DNA from: Bradyrhizobium sp. ISRA464
Lineage (GTDB): Bacteria; Pseudomonadota; Alphaproteobacteria; Rhizobiales; Xanthobacteraceae
Length of the DNA stretch: 64,000 nucleotides
Reading direction: 5' to 3'
NCBI RefSeq assembly: GCF_029910095.1
Contig: NZ_CP094526.1
Coordinates: forward strand, 6,448,001 to 6,512,000
This document shows, one piece after another, positions 8,914 to 18,342 of this stretch. The notes beneath the pieces are model-generated. The model saw nothing but the letters and a program-made list of their open reading frames with translations. It was not told where the DNA came from and made no database searches. Every line of letters begins with the position of its first letter. Position 1 is the first letter of the stretch. A program made the position numbers and the translations under genes.

Positions 8914-8916
8914 CAC

Positions 8917-9428
8917 TGCAACTCCTCCTGAGGCGGCCTCTCTTCAAGGTTCGTGCCAATGGAGAGCTTGATGAGGCAGAGTTGCTCAAATCGGAGCTGT
9001 CGTGGATCCGATAACTTGTCAAAGTCCGATGATGGGACTTATGATGCTTCGTGTGTGACCCGTCACGTTGCGACTAACTCGCTGGAGGGCTGCTCTCGTC
9101 GATTGGGAAGACTTATCGGGATCATTCGCCTGGAGGTCTTCAACCCAGCTTCAGCTCGAGCAGATCAAGGTCGATGAGCATTCGCATGTCGAAGGGCTAC
9201 GCAGGCCTTACACTGGGGCCTTGGCGTCCTACGGTCGAAGTTCTTCAGCGTGCCGAGACCTCTGCGGCGTCTCCACTCGGATAGCACATGCTCGCAATGC
9301 AGGTCATGGTGCAACCGATCGCCGCATTCGGCGCCTGACACCAAGCTCTTGCTGGGTGTACTCTTCGACCCTTGACTCGCGCCGTGCAACGCATTCGAGA
9401 CTGTTGAGGCCATCAAGTCTCATCTTCC
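8917..9428. other. Region without a supported gene
   Basis: Short frames on both strands show no ribosome binding sites and no recognisable similarity. An ATC-N9-GAT motif follows at 9429, which suggests that a gene or promoter once lay here, but no product can be named. Confidence 0.35.
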
Positions 9429-9443
9429 ATCGAATGTTGTGAT
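9429..9443. promoter_or_regulatory. ATCRAATNNTGNGAT motif (candidate operator)
   Basis: The site fits all fixed positions of the 15-bp motif shared with the LysR gene and porin upstream regions. It is immediately 3' of the porin terminator and about 510 bp upstream of the small minus-strand gene. Its target is not obvious. Confidence 0.35.
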
Positions 9444-9454
9444 ACAAAAGGCAG

Positions 9455-9486
9455 GGAGGCCTCCGACAGGCATGTCGGAGGCCTCC
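9455..9486 (-). terminator. Rho-independent terminator of the porin gene
   Basis: Perfect 14-bp arms (9455-9468 and 9473-9486) flank a four-base loop. On the minus strand the hairpin is followed closely by a CTTTT tract. It lies 61 bases beyond the porin stop codon. The arms are GC-rich (GGAGGCCTCCGACA) and the predicted stem is very stable. Confidence 0.85.
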
Positions 9487-9547
9487 TTGGAGGTTAACTT
9501 TTGTCCATAGAGCCTTTTTCTTTGTCTGCTTTCGCTGGGTTTTGCAC

Positions 9548-11119
9548 TCACCAGTTACGCTGAGCTCGGAGTAGCAGGGTCAGCGTGCTCTGGTCCTTCA
9601 ACTCGTAGACGGCAGCCGGTTTGGCGATGGCCGACTGTGGCGGCAATGTAACCGTGCTTCCGCTCGCGTATTTTTGGTCGAGCATGGTGTAGGCGAGGTC
9701 AGCCGAAAACGTCAGGTTCTTGACCGGCGTCCACTGCGTGACAACACCAACGACCCCGTAGTTGAAGTCTGGATTGCAGCCAGCAGAACCGCTCGAGAGC
9801 GAAAGGTTCGCAACGAAGGCGCTGCAGATATAGCTTTTGGCCGTGCTATTATGCCGAACGGCGGCCCACCCGCCGTAGAGGCTCGTATTCCAGTGTGGAT
9901 CCCAGTTATGCGTGTAACCACCATGGAAGCCGTAGGTCGTGGTTAACTCCTGGCCGGCGCCGGCGACGAACGCGGAGTCAGACAGACCGGCTAGGCCGAC
10001 GCTCTGGTAAGCGCCCGCCAGCCCCGTACCACCGTACATCGCGTAAGTGGTCGCCATCAGGTCGTTGAAATTGTAGCGCGTGGCACCACTCGTATAGGCG
10101 CCGGACAAGTTGACCGTGTCACCCGCCCCAGTCGGGATGTTTTTAAGAGACAACGCCAACTGAGCAGCCCACCCCCACTTGCCACCGGGATGGCCGCTCG
10201 TTTCGTCAACGCCGTAATAGGCCGCATGGTTGTCATGTGCAGCAAGTGAGGCCTGAAAAAGACCCCAGGCTTGATCGATGCGTATCATTGCGATGAGGTC
10301 CGGAGAGCGCGAACCGCCGATGTCGTTGACGCCGTACGCCCCTGTCGCAAGGCTGGCAGCCGTGCCGCCGTTTATGTTCCAGATGTTGGTCGTGCCATAG
10401 GCGACCTGATCCTGGGCTGAGACCGAGGCTGTAATGCCTTGGCCGAAGTCAGCGGTATAGGTCAGCTGGTTCACGCCAGTGACCCAGCCGCCGCCCCCGG
10501 GTAGATCATCGAAGTTGTTCGCCGGATAATTGGTCCAAGGTGCGGAGAATTGCGAGATGGCTTTACCCACAGTAAAGCCCGCGAACTGGATGAACGCCGA
10601 ATAGACGCCGAGCGATCCTTGGGCGATCGCGCCAGTGCCCTGTCCTCCGGAAATAGCCCCGTTATATGTGGTTGCACCTCCGGCGTCACCTACGCCCGCA
10701 CCAACATAGCCACCCGAAGTCCAGCTGAACACGCCTTGGAAGAAGGTGCGAACCACGCCGTACTCGGTCGCAGTGCGCGTGTCGACATTCAAGCCTTCGC
10801 GAGAGCGCCAGGTGTAGAAGTTACTCAAGCGGTTCCGCGCCCCTGCCGCACCATTAGCAGCCGGATCAAAATCGCTGTTACTGTTCGCGATCAAGTCAAC
10901 GCGTAGATAACCACCCAGCTTGATACATGTGTCGGTGCCAGGGATGTAGTAGAAGCCAGCACCATACAGCGCGCAAGCCTTCACGTACTCGATCGCTTTG
11001 GCCTTGACGGGAAGGTCAGCTGCCCGTGCTCCACTCAACGCGATCAGACCTGTCGCTGACGCCAGGACAGCCTTTTTGATCGTTCGAAATAGATCAGAGC
11101 TCATCTTTGAGAATGTCAT
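9548..11119 (-). CDS. Outer-membrane porin of the Bradyrhizobium type
   Basis: The 523-residue product starts with a Sec signal peptide containing KKAVLASATGLIALSG and a likely cleavage after ARA. The mature N-terminus, ADLPVKAKAIEYVKAC, is typical of alphaproteobacterial porins. A conserved CIKLGGYLRVDL strand follows, then alternating beta-strand sequence to a C-terminal aromatic residue in LLRAQRNW, the usual outer-membrane insertion signal. The protein forms a general diffusion channel. ATG 11119 is chosen because AGAGGAT lies about nine bases upstream and the signal peptide follows; the frame continues open to 11257. A candidate operator lies 73-87 bp upstream and a strong terminator lies downstream, so it is probably monocistronic. 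Confidence 0.9.
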   Translation of the reverse strand: MTFSKMSSDLFRTIKKAVLASATGLIALSGARAADLPVKAKAIEYVKACALYGAGFYYIPGTDTCIKLGGYLRVDLIANSNSDFDPAANGAAGARNRLSNFYTWRSREGLNVDTRTATEYGVVRTFFQGVFSWTSGGYVGAGVGDAGGATTYNGAISGGQGTGAIAQGSLGVYSAFIQFAGFTVGKAISQFSAPWTNYPANNFDDLPGGGGWVTGVNQLTYTADFGQGITASVSAQDQVAYGTTNIWNINGGTAASLATGAYGVNDIGGSRSPDLIAMIRIDQAWGLFQASLAAHDNHAAYYGVDETSGHPGGKWGWAAQLALSLKNIPTGAGDTVNLSGAYTSGATRYNFNDLMATTYAMYGGTGLAGAYQSVGLAGLSDSAFVAGAGQELTTTYGFHGGYTHNWDPHWNTSLYGGWAAVRHNSTAKSYICSAFVANLSLSSGSAGCNPDFNYGVVGVVTQWTPVKNLTFSADLAYTMLDQKYASGSTVTLPPQSAIAKPAAVYELKDQSTLTLLLRAQRNW

Positions 11120-11191
11120 TGCCCTATCCTCTAGGTCAGAACTTGTGCGGGCGAGGCAGTATCGTTCCGACGCAACCATTGGGTGACAAAC

Positions 11192-11206
11192 ATCAAATAG
11201 TGCGAT
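11192..11206. promoter_or_regulatory. ATCRAATNNTGNGAT motif upstream of the porin gene
   Basis: The sequence ATCAAATAGTGCGAT lies 73-87 bp before the porin start, a typical position for a LysR-type activator site. It shares 15 of 18 bases with the site before the LysR gene when the flanks are included. Confidence 0.5.
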
Positions 11207-11257
11207 GGGACGCTCCGATTTGATGATGGATCGATTGAATATCGACTGCTGGACCAA

Positions 11258-11942
11258 TCGCGAGTCGGCTCACCAAGCTGGCAAATCGGGCGTAGTACTG
11301 GTCATGTTAGAAACAGCGCGACGGAGCGCTTTCAAATCTCTTCTCGTGACGCAGCAGGCCAGAGGGATTTCTGCTGCGGGCGGGCTGTGACACACTGCAT
11401 TTGCGGCAAAGCCATTTTTTGGCTTCACGTCGCGCTCGCTATCACAACGCAGGTCCCTATTCGGCGTCTGCAGTATCCTCAGAACGCCTTCCACAAGTGC
11501 TAGCGATTGGCGCAACGGCGCAGGATCAATACGAGCAAACATAAAATGATGTACGCGCTGATCCCGTCGACAATCCCAAACACCCTACCCTTCAGCAGAT
11601 CGGGCACGACAACACAGCCGATCAAACGCCTGCCGTGACACTTGCGACCTTCTCACGCCCGAGATAGCAGCGCGCGCTCGGTCCCGATCCCCTTGTGCAG
11701 CCACTTGGTGATGTCACCACGATGGTCCAGCGCTTGCAAGCGATGCACCGCGTCGGCAGCATCGCGAGCGCGATGGCAGCTCCAGATTCCATCAATCCTA
11801 ACCACGGGTCGGCTGATCTACCGCACGGACCGCGCCGGCATGCCGGCCCCCCCATTGGATCGTCCAGTCCGCCATGGTCCGGTCCGCTGCAGCTTGTCGA
11901 GAGAGGATGGTAAGATTAGTAGCAGGCGCTCAACTGGAGGTC
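11258..11942. other. Region downstream of the importer operon
   Basis: No intact gene is supported. On the minus strand, just past the last permease, a frame starting near 11870 (MADWTIQWGG) is broken by a stop and then seems to continue in another frame to about 11640. It may be a short decayed gene that I do not recognise. Confidence 0.35.
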
Positions 11943-12821
11943 TCAAGACAATGTCTTGTCGATCCGGTCGCGCAGCCAATCGCCGACGAGCGAAATTGAT
12001 AGCGTCGTGAGCGAAATGGCCAGCGAGGGCAGCGCGAGGATCCAGGGCGCACGCGCCAGATAGTCACGACCGTAGCCAACCATATTGCCGAGCGACGTAA
12101 GCGGCGGCTGTACCCCAAGGCCAAGAAAGCTGAGACCGCTCTCGAGCAGAATGACGTCCGGAAACGCAAGCGTCATGGTGACGATCAAGGTCGAGGCGAT
12201 GTTCGGCAGAATATGTCGCAAGTAGACGCGCCATGGCCCTGCGCCAAGCTGGCGCACGGCGATCGCATAGCCTTGCGCATTCGAGCTCATCGCAAGCGCG
12301 CGCGTGACACGAGCGTATCGCTCCCAGCCGTGGAGACCGACGAGCGCCACGAAGAGCAGCAGAGAATTGCCGAAAAACGCGAGCACCGCGAGCGCCAGAA
12401 TGAGAAACGGTATGCTTGCCTGGAAATCGACGCACGCGAGAATGACTTGCTCGACCCAGCCGCGGAAATGAGCGGCGAGCACGCCTAGCATGGTGCCGAG
12501 GGCGGCACTGATCAGTGTGGCTCCGAAGGCGATAAGAAGGCTCACACGGATCGATATGACGAGACGCGCAAGTACGTCGCGGCCGAGCTCATCCGAGCCG
12601 AAAAGGTGCGCGGCGCTTCCACCCAGGCCAAGAGGTGGAGCGAGTCGATGGCGAAGGTCGAGGGTTGCATAGTCGTAAGGGGCGAGGCGATCAGCCAAGA
12701 CCGCGACCGCAAGCATGAGGGCAAGCCAGACGACCGCCACGCCGATTGCACGATCGCGCCACCGCCATAGCCTGCCCATCCTGGAAGACGGCAGAACCCG
12801 TTCTGCGGAAATTTCGGACAA
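11943..12821 (-). CDS. ABC transporter permease, DppC/OppC type
   Basis: The 292-residue inner-membrane permease has the N-terminal hydrophobic segment after RDRAIGV and the peptide-transporter block HLFGSDELGRDVLAR. Later segments end in a cytoplasmic EAA-like region around LLESGLSFLGLG. It pairs with the upstream DppB-type permease to form the membrane channel. It is the last gene of the importer operon; its ATG directly abuts the stop of the preceding gene. The family imports dipeptides, oligopeptides, nickel or other small cationic solutes. Confidence 0.88.
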   Translation of the reverse strand: MSEISAERVLPSSRMGRLWRWRDRAIGVAVVWLALMLAVAVLADRLAPYDYATLDLRHRLAPPLGLGGSAAHLFGSDELGRDVLARLVISIRVSLLIAFGATLISAALGTMLGVLAAHFRGWVEQVILACVDFQASIPFLILALAVLAFFGNSLLLFVALVGLHGWERYARVTRALAMSSNAQGYAIAVRQLGAGPWRVYLRHILPNIASTLIVTMTLAFPDVILLESGLSFLGLGVQPPLTSLGNMVGYGRDYLARAPWILALPSLAISLTTLSISLVGDWLRDRIDKTLS

Positions 12822-13760
12822 TTATGATCCTCCGGCAGAGCGGAATTCGCGCAAGCGTGGATCGAGGATGCCATAGAGCAGATCGACCGCGACATTAGTG
12901 GTGATCATGGCGGCCGCTACGAAGAGCATGATGCACTGGACGACGGCCAGATCGCGGCTTGCGACCGAAACGACCAGCAGGCTGCCAATCCCTGGCCATG
13001 AAAAGACGCTTTCAACGAGGACCGTTCCCGCAATGAGGTTGCCAACCATGAAGCCTATGATGGTCAAGAGCGCTATGGCGGCGTTGGGCAAGGCGTGGCC
13101 GGTCACGACGCTGCACCAGGGCACTCCCTTGGCGCTGGCGGTGCGGATATAGGGCTGCCCAAGGACTTCGAGCATGGCGCTGCGGGTGAAGCGAGCCAGA
13201 ACGGCTGCGCCAGCAAGGCCGAGCGTTAAGACCGGCAGCACCATATGGGGCCCACTGCCCGCACCGCCCGAGGGAAACCAGGGGAGCTTGACCGCGAAGA
13301 GCAGCACGAGCACGAGGCCGAGCACGAAAGACGGCACCGTGAAGCCAACAACCGCCACCATCATCACCAGCCGGTCAGCAAGGCGATCGCGTTTGAGCGC
13401 CGCGTAGATGCCGGCCGGGATGCCGAAGCAAAGATTCAGGATGAGTGCGGGCACAGTCAGCATCAGCGTGACAGGAATGCGCTCGGCGACCACCGCGATG
13501 GCGGCCCGCCCGTCACGCATGGATTGGCCAAGATCTCCATGGACGACCGCAACCAGATATCTGGCGTATTGGACCCAGATCGGCGCGTCGAGCCCCCATG
13601 ATTTCCGGAAGGCCTCGACCGCTGCCGCGGGAGTCTCCGGCGATAACAGCGCGCGGGCGGGATCGCCGGAGGCACGCAGCACCACGAAAGCGAATGTGAC
13701 CACTAGTCCGATGGTGAGCGACGCGCGCACCAATCGGATCGCTATGAAGCGAGCCATCAT
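12822..13760 (-). CDS. ABC transporter permease, DppB/OppB type
   Basis: The 312-residue inner-membrane permease starts with the typical N-terminal segment IAIRLVRASLTIGLVVTFAF. It carries YIRTASAKGVPW, the EAA-loop region that contacts the ATPases, and ends with the conserved LLYGILDPRLRE. It partners the DppC-type permease. Its start overlaps the stop of the preceding ATPase gene by four bases (ATGA), so translation is coupled. Confidence 0.88.
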   Translation of the reverse strand: MMARFIAIRLVRASLTIGLVVTFAFVVLRASGDPARALLSPETPAAAVEAFRKSWGLDAPIWVQYARYLVAVVHGDLGQSMRDGRAAIAVVAERIPVTLMLTVPALILNLCFGIPAGIYAALKRDRLADRLVMMVAVVGFTVPSFVLGLVLVLLFAVKLPWFPSGGAGSGPHMVLPVLTLGLAGAAVLARFTRSAMLEVLGQPYIRTASAKGVPWCSVVTGHALPNAAIALLTIIGFMVGNLIAGTVLVESVFSWPGIGSLLVVSVASRDLAVVQCIMLFVAAAMITTNVAVDLLYGILDPRLREFRSAGGS

Positions 13761-14755
13761 GCTTCCCTTCCGCGCTCGGGGTCACCATCGCCGATCAGAT
13801 GGCAGGCGACGCGGCGCCCGTCAGGCGCGGATCTGAGTTCTGGCGCGAACCGCGCGCAAATGGGACGCGCTGCTGGACAGCGGGGATGGAATGCGCACCC
13901 GCTTGGTCGCGCAGCCGGATTCGGCGGATCTCCTTGAAGGGTCGTGCGATCGCGACGTCTTCCGGGCCTCGGCACGGCGGAAACGAGGGCCTTGGAATAG
14001 GGATGCAAAGGATCCAGCAGAACCGTGTCGGACACTCCTTCTTCGACGATGGCGCCGAGATACATGACAGCAATCCGGTCGCTGATTTGCCGGACCACGC
14101 GCAGATCATGGCTGATGAAGATCATCGCCATGCGCCACCGCTCCCGTAGATCATGGAAAAGATTGATCACTTGCGCCTGGATGGAGACATCCAGAGCTGA
14201 TACCGGCTCGTCGCAGACGATGAGATCTGGATTGGTCGCGAGCGCACGGGCCAAGACGGCACGTTGGCGCTGGCCGCCTGAAAGCTCATGCGGATAGCGC
14301 TTGACGTGGTCGGGTCTGAGCCCGACATCGGCGAACAGCACGTTGACCCGATCCTCACGTTCGGACCTGCTGCCGATCCGATGAATTTCGAGCGGCTCGG
14401 CGATCTGCGCGCCGATGGTCAGGCGAGGATCGAGCGCGCCCAGCGGATCCTGAAACACCATTTGGATCCGCATCCTCAGACGCCGCCATTGAATATCGCC
14501 AATGGGAGGTAAAGCTTCCCCGCCGAAGGTGACCACGCCGGCATCGGGCTGTTCCAGGCCGATCAGGAGCCGGCCGGCCGTGGACTTACCGCAGCCGGAT
14601 TCGCCAACCAATCCGAGCGTTTCGCCACGCGCCAATTTCAGAGAGAGCCCATTGACGGCATAGACCATCGCTTGATGTCGGAACAGGCCCTGTCGCAAAC
14701 AATAATGGCGGACCAGCCGATCGGCTTGGAGAAGCGGCGGAGCAGTCCTCGTCAT
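13757..14755 (-). CDS. ABC transporter ATP-binding protein, DppF/OppF type
   Basis: The 332-residue cytoplasmic ATPase has Walker [10 protein letters not shown], a Q-loop in MVFQDPLGALDPR, signature LSGGQRQR, Walker B LIVCDEPVSALD and an H-loop in FISHDL. The C-terminus holds the oligopeptide-transporter extension with a Cys cluster (CAFHPRCP, C, C) that can bind an iron-sulfur centre in this family. It forms a heterodimer with the neighbouring DppD-type ATPase. Four-base overlaps join it to genes on both sides. Confidence 0.9.
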   Translation of the reverse strand: MTRTAPPLLQADRLVRHYCLRQGLFRHQAMVYAVNGLSLKLARGETLGLVGESGCGKSTAGRLLIGLEQPDAGVVTFGGEALPPIGDIQWRRLRMRIQMVFQDPLGALDPRLTIGAQIAEPLEIHRIGSRSEREDRVNVLFADVGLRPDHVKRYPHELSGGQRQRAVLARALATNPDLIVCDEPVSALDVSIQAQVINLFHDLRERWRMAMIFISHDLRVVRQISDRIAVMYLGAIVEEGVSDTVLLDPLHPYSKALVSAVPRPGRRRDRTTLQGDPPNPAARPSGCAFHPRCPAARPICARFAPELRSAPDGRRVACHLIGDGDPERGREA

Positions 14756-15765
14756 GCAGCCACGACCTCACCCCCAGGCGGTTCGCCGGTAACATGCAAG
14801 CAGGCGGCCCTGTGTCGGGCATCGCCACGGAGCGACGCGAGCTCAGTCACCCATGCACCGCAGCGTTCGATCCGCAGATCACAACGCGGGGCGAACGGAC
14901 AGCCTGGCGGAAAATCTGCTGCGTTTGGAACCACACCCGGAATGGCCGGCAAGCGGTGCCGTGGCGCTTCCAGGCTGGGAAGCGCTGCAAGCAGACCTCG
15001 GGTATAGGGGTGAATAGGCTGGTCAAAGAGGCGATCCGCGGGCAATTCTTCGACGATGTGACCCGCGTAGAGGACCAGGATGCGTTCGCAAATCTGGCCG
15101 ACGACGCCCAGATCATGCGAAATCAGCACCAGCGCCATGCCCGTCTCGCGCTGGATGTGCTGCAGAAGGTCAAGGATCTGCGCTTGAATGGTGACGTCCA
15201 AGGCGGTCGTGGGTTCATCAGCAATCAAGACATCGGGCTGCCCGGCGAGTGCCATGGCGATCATGGCGCGCTGGCTCTGCCCGCCGGAGAGTTCGTGCGG
15301 ATAGGCGCCAACCCGGCGCGCCGCATCGGGAATGCCAACCTGGTCCAGCAGGCGCCGCGCTTCGGCCAATGCGGTGCGCCGGTCCATGCCGCGATGGAGC
15401 CGCAGGGCCTCGATGATCTGATCGCCGACCGTGTGCACTGGATTGAGCGCGCTCGCCGGATCCTGAAAGATCATGGCGATTCGACCACCGCGTACCCTAT
15501 CGAGGCAAGAGGCGGGCGCGTGCAGAAGCTCCTCGCCGGCCAAGCGTACGCTGCCCGTTATCCGAGCGCGCCGGGTTAAAAGTCCAAGCGCCGCAAGCCA
15601 TGTCACGGACTTGCCGCAACCGCTTTCGCCGACCATGCCTAGCGATTCACCCCGCGCGAGCGTGAGATCGATCCCACGCAGCATCGGCACACCGTCGAAC
15701 GCGACACGCAGACCAGTGATCTCAAGAATCTGCTCCATCTGAGGTCCCTGCCCTTGGCGCATCAT
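14752..15765 (-). CDS. ABC transporter ATP-binding protein, DppD/OppD type
   Basis: The 337-residue ATPase has Walker A GESGCGKS, signature LSGGQSQR, Walker [13 protein letters not shown] and an H-loop in LISHDL. It also has the C-terminal oligopeptide-transporter motif with the Cys cluster [11 protein letters not shown] 15765 overlaps the stop of the upstream gene by four bases, which favours that start. ATG 15738 has a better ribosome binding site and would give a conventional N-terminus ([10 protein letters not shown]). It works with the DppF-type ATPase encoded next. Confidence 0.88.
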   Translation of the reverse strand: MMRQGQGPQMEQILEITGLRVAFDGVPMLRGIDLTLARGESLGMVGESGCGKSVTWLAALGLLTRRARITGSVRLAGEELLHAPASCLDRVRGGRIAMIFQDPASALNPVHTVGDQIIEALRLHRGMDRRTALAEARRLLDQVGIPDAARRVGAYPHELSGGQSQRAMIAMALAGQPDVLIADEPTTALDVTIQAQILDLLQHIQRETGMALVLISHDLGVVGQICERILVLYAGHIVEELPADRLFDQPIHPYTRGLLAALPSLEAPRHRLPAIPGVVPNAADFPPGCPFAPRCDLRIERCGAWVTELASLRGDARHRAACLHVTGEPPGGEVVAA

Positions 15766-16322
15766 CGCGGCTGCATCTGTTCAAAGCGAGCGGCATCGTT
15801 GCGGCCGCAGGACCGCGACGTCAGCGCGGCGAGGAACTCCAGGGATGGTGATCCGTCGCAAGGATCCAGACGCCGGCGGCCGATTGCACAAGATGTGCGT
15901 CCGCGTGCCCGAACCTTGCTGGTATCGATGGTGACCGCCAGGCTACCCGACCGCTCGTCAAGCATCCTCCCGATCGTGGCAACCGGCTCAGAAATTGCCT
16001 CGTTCGTACGCATCTCGAACAATGGCAGGATAGCTTCAGCGGCCAGCACCTCGCCCTCATGCCCGATCTCTGGGCGCTTCGTAACCGACAGTTGCGCCGT
16101 CAGATCGAGGCGATAGCTTGGAGCCGCGCCACCATGAACGCGACGCAGCGTCCCGGCATCCTCAAGGGCGCGGTTGTCGCGTCGGCCGGTCTGTTCGCAC
16201 TGGATCGCAGGATTGCCATCGGCGATGATATTGCCGGGCGGGATCATCAGGACGATTCTCCGTTGAGGAGAGCCCCCAAACCGGGGATTGATGCAAGATC
16301 GTAGATTGGAGCCGTCCATCAT
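15762..16322 (-). CDS. DeoR-like regulator, probably decayed or truncated
   Basis: This 186-residue frame starts five bases after the stop of the solute-binding protein gene and ends with a four-base overlap (ATGA) with the DppD-type ATPase, so it sits fully inside the operon. Residues around RALEDAGTLRRVHGGA match the end of a DeoR helix-turn-helix, and the next part resembles the start of the DeoR effector domain. The helix-turn-helix is shorter than usual and the effector domain is truncated, since family members are about 250 residues. No ribosome binding site is visible. DeoR proteins usually sense phosphorylated sugars or alcohols. It may be inactive; the assignment rests on one motif. 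Confidence 0.5.
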   Translation of the reverse strand: MMDGSNLRSCINPRFGGSPQRRIVLMIPPGNIIADGNPAIQCEQTGRRDNRALEDAGTLRRVHGGAAPSYRLDLTAQLSVTKRPEIGHEGEVLAAEAILPLFEMRTNEAISEPVATIGRMLDERSGSLAVTIDTSKVRARGRTSCAIGRRRLDPCDGSPSLEFLAALTSRSCGRNDAARFEQMQPR

Positions 16323-16327
16323 TACGG

Positions 16328-17908
16328 TCAGGTCCGGATCAGAGCTTTGTTGGACGGTCCGAAATTGAGATCGAGCGTCAGCCCCGGCAACCACGGCACG
16401 TCGCGGCGCTTGCCGTAGAACTGTCCTGACACGTGCAGGATCACGCAAGGCGGATCGACCTCGTTGATGATTTCGAGCATCCGACGGATGATCGGCCGGC
16501 GCTGTTCCGGCTGGACGGCTTCCTGCAGCTTCTCGCCGAGGGAGAAATATTCCTCGTTCCTCCAGATTCCGATCGACTTTGGCAGGGAGCCGCTCGGACC
16601 ATATTCGCGCCAGGGATGGCCGAGATGATCGAGAAACAGCGCCGTGTTGGACGTATCAAAGATGGCCCGCACCGGTTGAGCTTGAACTTGCGCGAAATTT
16701 TCCATCATCTGGATTTCGACATTCAGCCCAACAGCACGCCACATCTCGATCATGGTCTGCGCGGTGGAGACCTGATTGGGATAGTAATTGTTGAGCAGGC
16801 GATAGGTGATCTGCTCTCCATGGTAGCGCGCCGCCGCGAGCAGCTCCTTTGCTTTCTCGGGGTCATAGGCAAGCGGCGGGAATTCTTCGATATAGCCTGC
16901 GCCATAGCTCGGCAGCTGATAGCCATTCGGGATCGGAAGCCGGTTCTCCCACAGGCTTTCCACGATCAGCCTGCGATCGAGTGCAAGGCTCATCGCGCGG
17001 CGGACGCGTACATCCTTCAGAACTGGATCGGTCTGATCAAGCACGAGGGAGCGGATATTCTGCACAGCGCCGCCCACGACCTCGAGATCGGTACGCTTCT
17101 GGATGCCGTCGAACTGGTCCGGTGGAATGTCGGTCACGATATCGACCTCGCTGGCGAGCAGGCCGTTGACGCGCGCGGAGAGTTCGGGAACGATGCGGTA
17201 CTCGATACCTTCGAATGGCGGCCGTCCGCCCCAATACGCATTATGCGCGGCCAACGTGACATGGATGTCGAGCTTATGATCGACCAGCTTGTACGGCCCG
17301 CTTCCGACGGGTGCCGTCATCCAGCGCTCCCACGATCCCGCCGCCGCGAAGGCGCGCTTACTGACGATCTCCGATCCCCAAGCGGCGAGCCGCTGCTCGA
17401 GCAGCGCGTCAGCGCCCTTTGCACGCACGACGATGGTGTAGGGATCGACAATTTCGACCTTCTCAAGGCGGTCAAGCGACTGCAGCGCCTCTGACATTCC
17501 GCTGCGCCCAGGTCCCAACAGGTGGTCGGGACCCAGGCTGAAGGCGACGTCTTCGGCAGTCAGCTGGGTACCGTCGTGAAAAGTTACGCCCTTACGCAAA
17601 AAAAGTCGTAGCGACTGCGCGTCGATCCGCTCCCACCTCTCAGCCAAGCTGGGCTGCAGCGTCATGTCCTGGCCGTGGTCGAAGGTGATAAGCGTATCGA
17701 AAAGCTGCGGCATGATCCGGCGAATCGCAGTGTCGGTCGCAATGACTGGATCGAATGCGCGAGGAAATCCGGACATTCCAACTCTCAGCCGGGGACGCGC
17801 CAGCTTCTGAAGGTCGCCCTCGGCAGCTCCCAGGCCCGTGCTGGCCAACATGCTTGCCGAAAGGGCGCCAGTGAGCGCTTGTCGTCGCGTCAGATTTATC
17901 GGGGTCAT
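16328..17908 (-). CDS. Periplasmic solute-binding protein, dipeptide/nickel ABC family (SBP_bac_5)
   Basis: The 526-residue protein begins with a twin-arginine-like signal (LTRRQALTG, then a hydrophobic stretch and an Ala-rich cleavage region) and has the family 5 binding-protein fold. Recognisable features are the early PRLRVGMSGFPRAFDPV strand and LRLFLRKGVTFHDGTQLTAEDV, characteristic of DppA/OppA proteins. Its length fits. ATG 17908 follows GGAGG by five bases; a GTG at 17911 is in frame. It heads the importer operon (binding protein, DeoR-like gene, two ATPases, two permeases) and delivers ligand to the permeases. The ligand is unknown. A weaker copy of the candidate operator lies about 165 bp upstream. 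Confidence 0.87.
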   Translation of the reverse strand: MTPINLTRRQALTGALSASMLASTGLGAAEGDLQKLARPRLRVGMSGFPRAFDPVIATDTAIRRIMPQLFDTLITFDHGQDMTLQPSLAERWERIDAQSLRLFLRKGVTFHDGTQLTAEDVAFSLGPDHLLGPGRSGMSEALQSLDRLEKVEIVDPYTIVVRAKGADALLEQRLAAWGSEIVSKRAFAAAGSWERWMTAPVGSGPYKLVDHKLDIHVTLAAHNAYWGGRPPFEGIEYRIVPELSARVNGLLASEVDIVTDIPPDQFDGIQKRTDLEVVGGAVQNIRSLVLDQTDPVLKDVRVRRAMSLALDRRLIVESLWENRLPIPNGYQLPSYGAGYIEEFPPLAYDPEKAKELLAAARYHGEQITYRLLNNYYPNQVSTAQTMIEMWRAVGLNVEIQMMENFAQVQAQPVRAIFDTSNTALFLDHLGHPWREYGPSGSLPKSIGIWRNEEYFSLGEKLQEAVQPEQRRPIIRRMLEIINEVDPPCVILHVSGQFYGKRRDVPWLPGLTLDLNFGPSNKALIRT

Positions 17909-18073
17909 CACCGCCTCCGGAGTCCGCTTTAAACGATTAAGGATGCCATAGTCGTGACTTCGAGATCAGCATGAGACATGGCAGATCACAGAAATCGAAC
18001 GTCTATCCCGTCTAGGCATCTCGCGAATGTGCACGACCTTAGAAACCTGCACTGCTACGGTAGAATGACATTC

Positions 18074-18088
18074 ATCGAATAAGTCGAC
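18074..18088. promoter_or_regulatory. Degenerate copy of the ATC-N9-GAT motif upstream of the importer operon
   Basis: ATCGAATAAGTCGAC keeps ATCGAAT but has GAC for GAT and lacks the TG at positions 10-11. It lies about 165 bp before the binding-protein gene. On its own it would not be significant; it is listed because four better copies flank neighbouring genes. Confidence 0.25.
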
Positions 18089-18342
18089 GTGAACTTACGA
18101 ACATGCGATGATCCATGGATCTCCGGGGACGAAAACGAAGAACGAGGAAGCCGTATCTCTCAACGCAATCACTGGTTGGTGCGTAGGGTTATGGTGTGGG
18201 ACCTTGCCACTGATCAAGGCCACGAACCCGATCCAAAGCCAAACCTCTTCACACGCCACTCAATCTCGCAATATGCCGCCATCGAGGCGATGTCTGGCGG
18301 AGGGAAATATATCGATGAATTTGCGAGCCGTTGCTATCGACA

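Noticed and set aside
9455..9486. Mobile-element end or operator
   Set aside because: The perfect hairpin sits just after the porin stop and is followed on the minus strand by a T-rich tract, so a terminator explains it better.
16433..17494. 353-codon frame on the plus strand
   Set aside because: It lies entirely antisense to the well-supported solute-binding protein gene and has no recognisable motifs; it is a GC-rich shadow.
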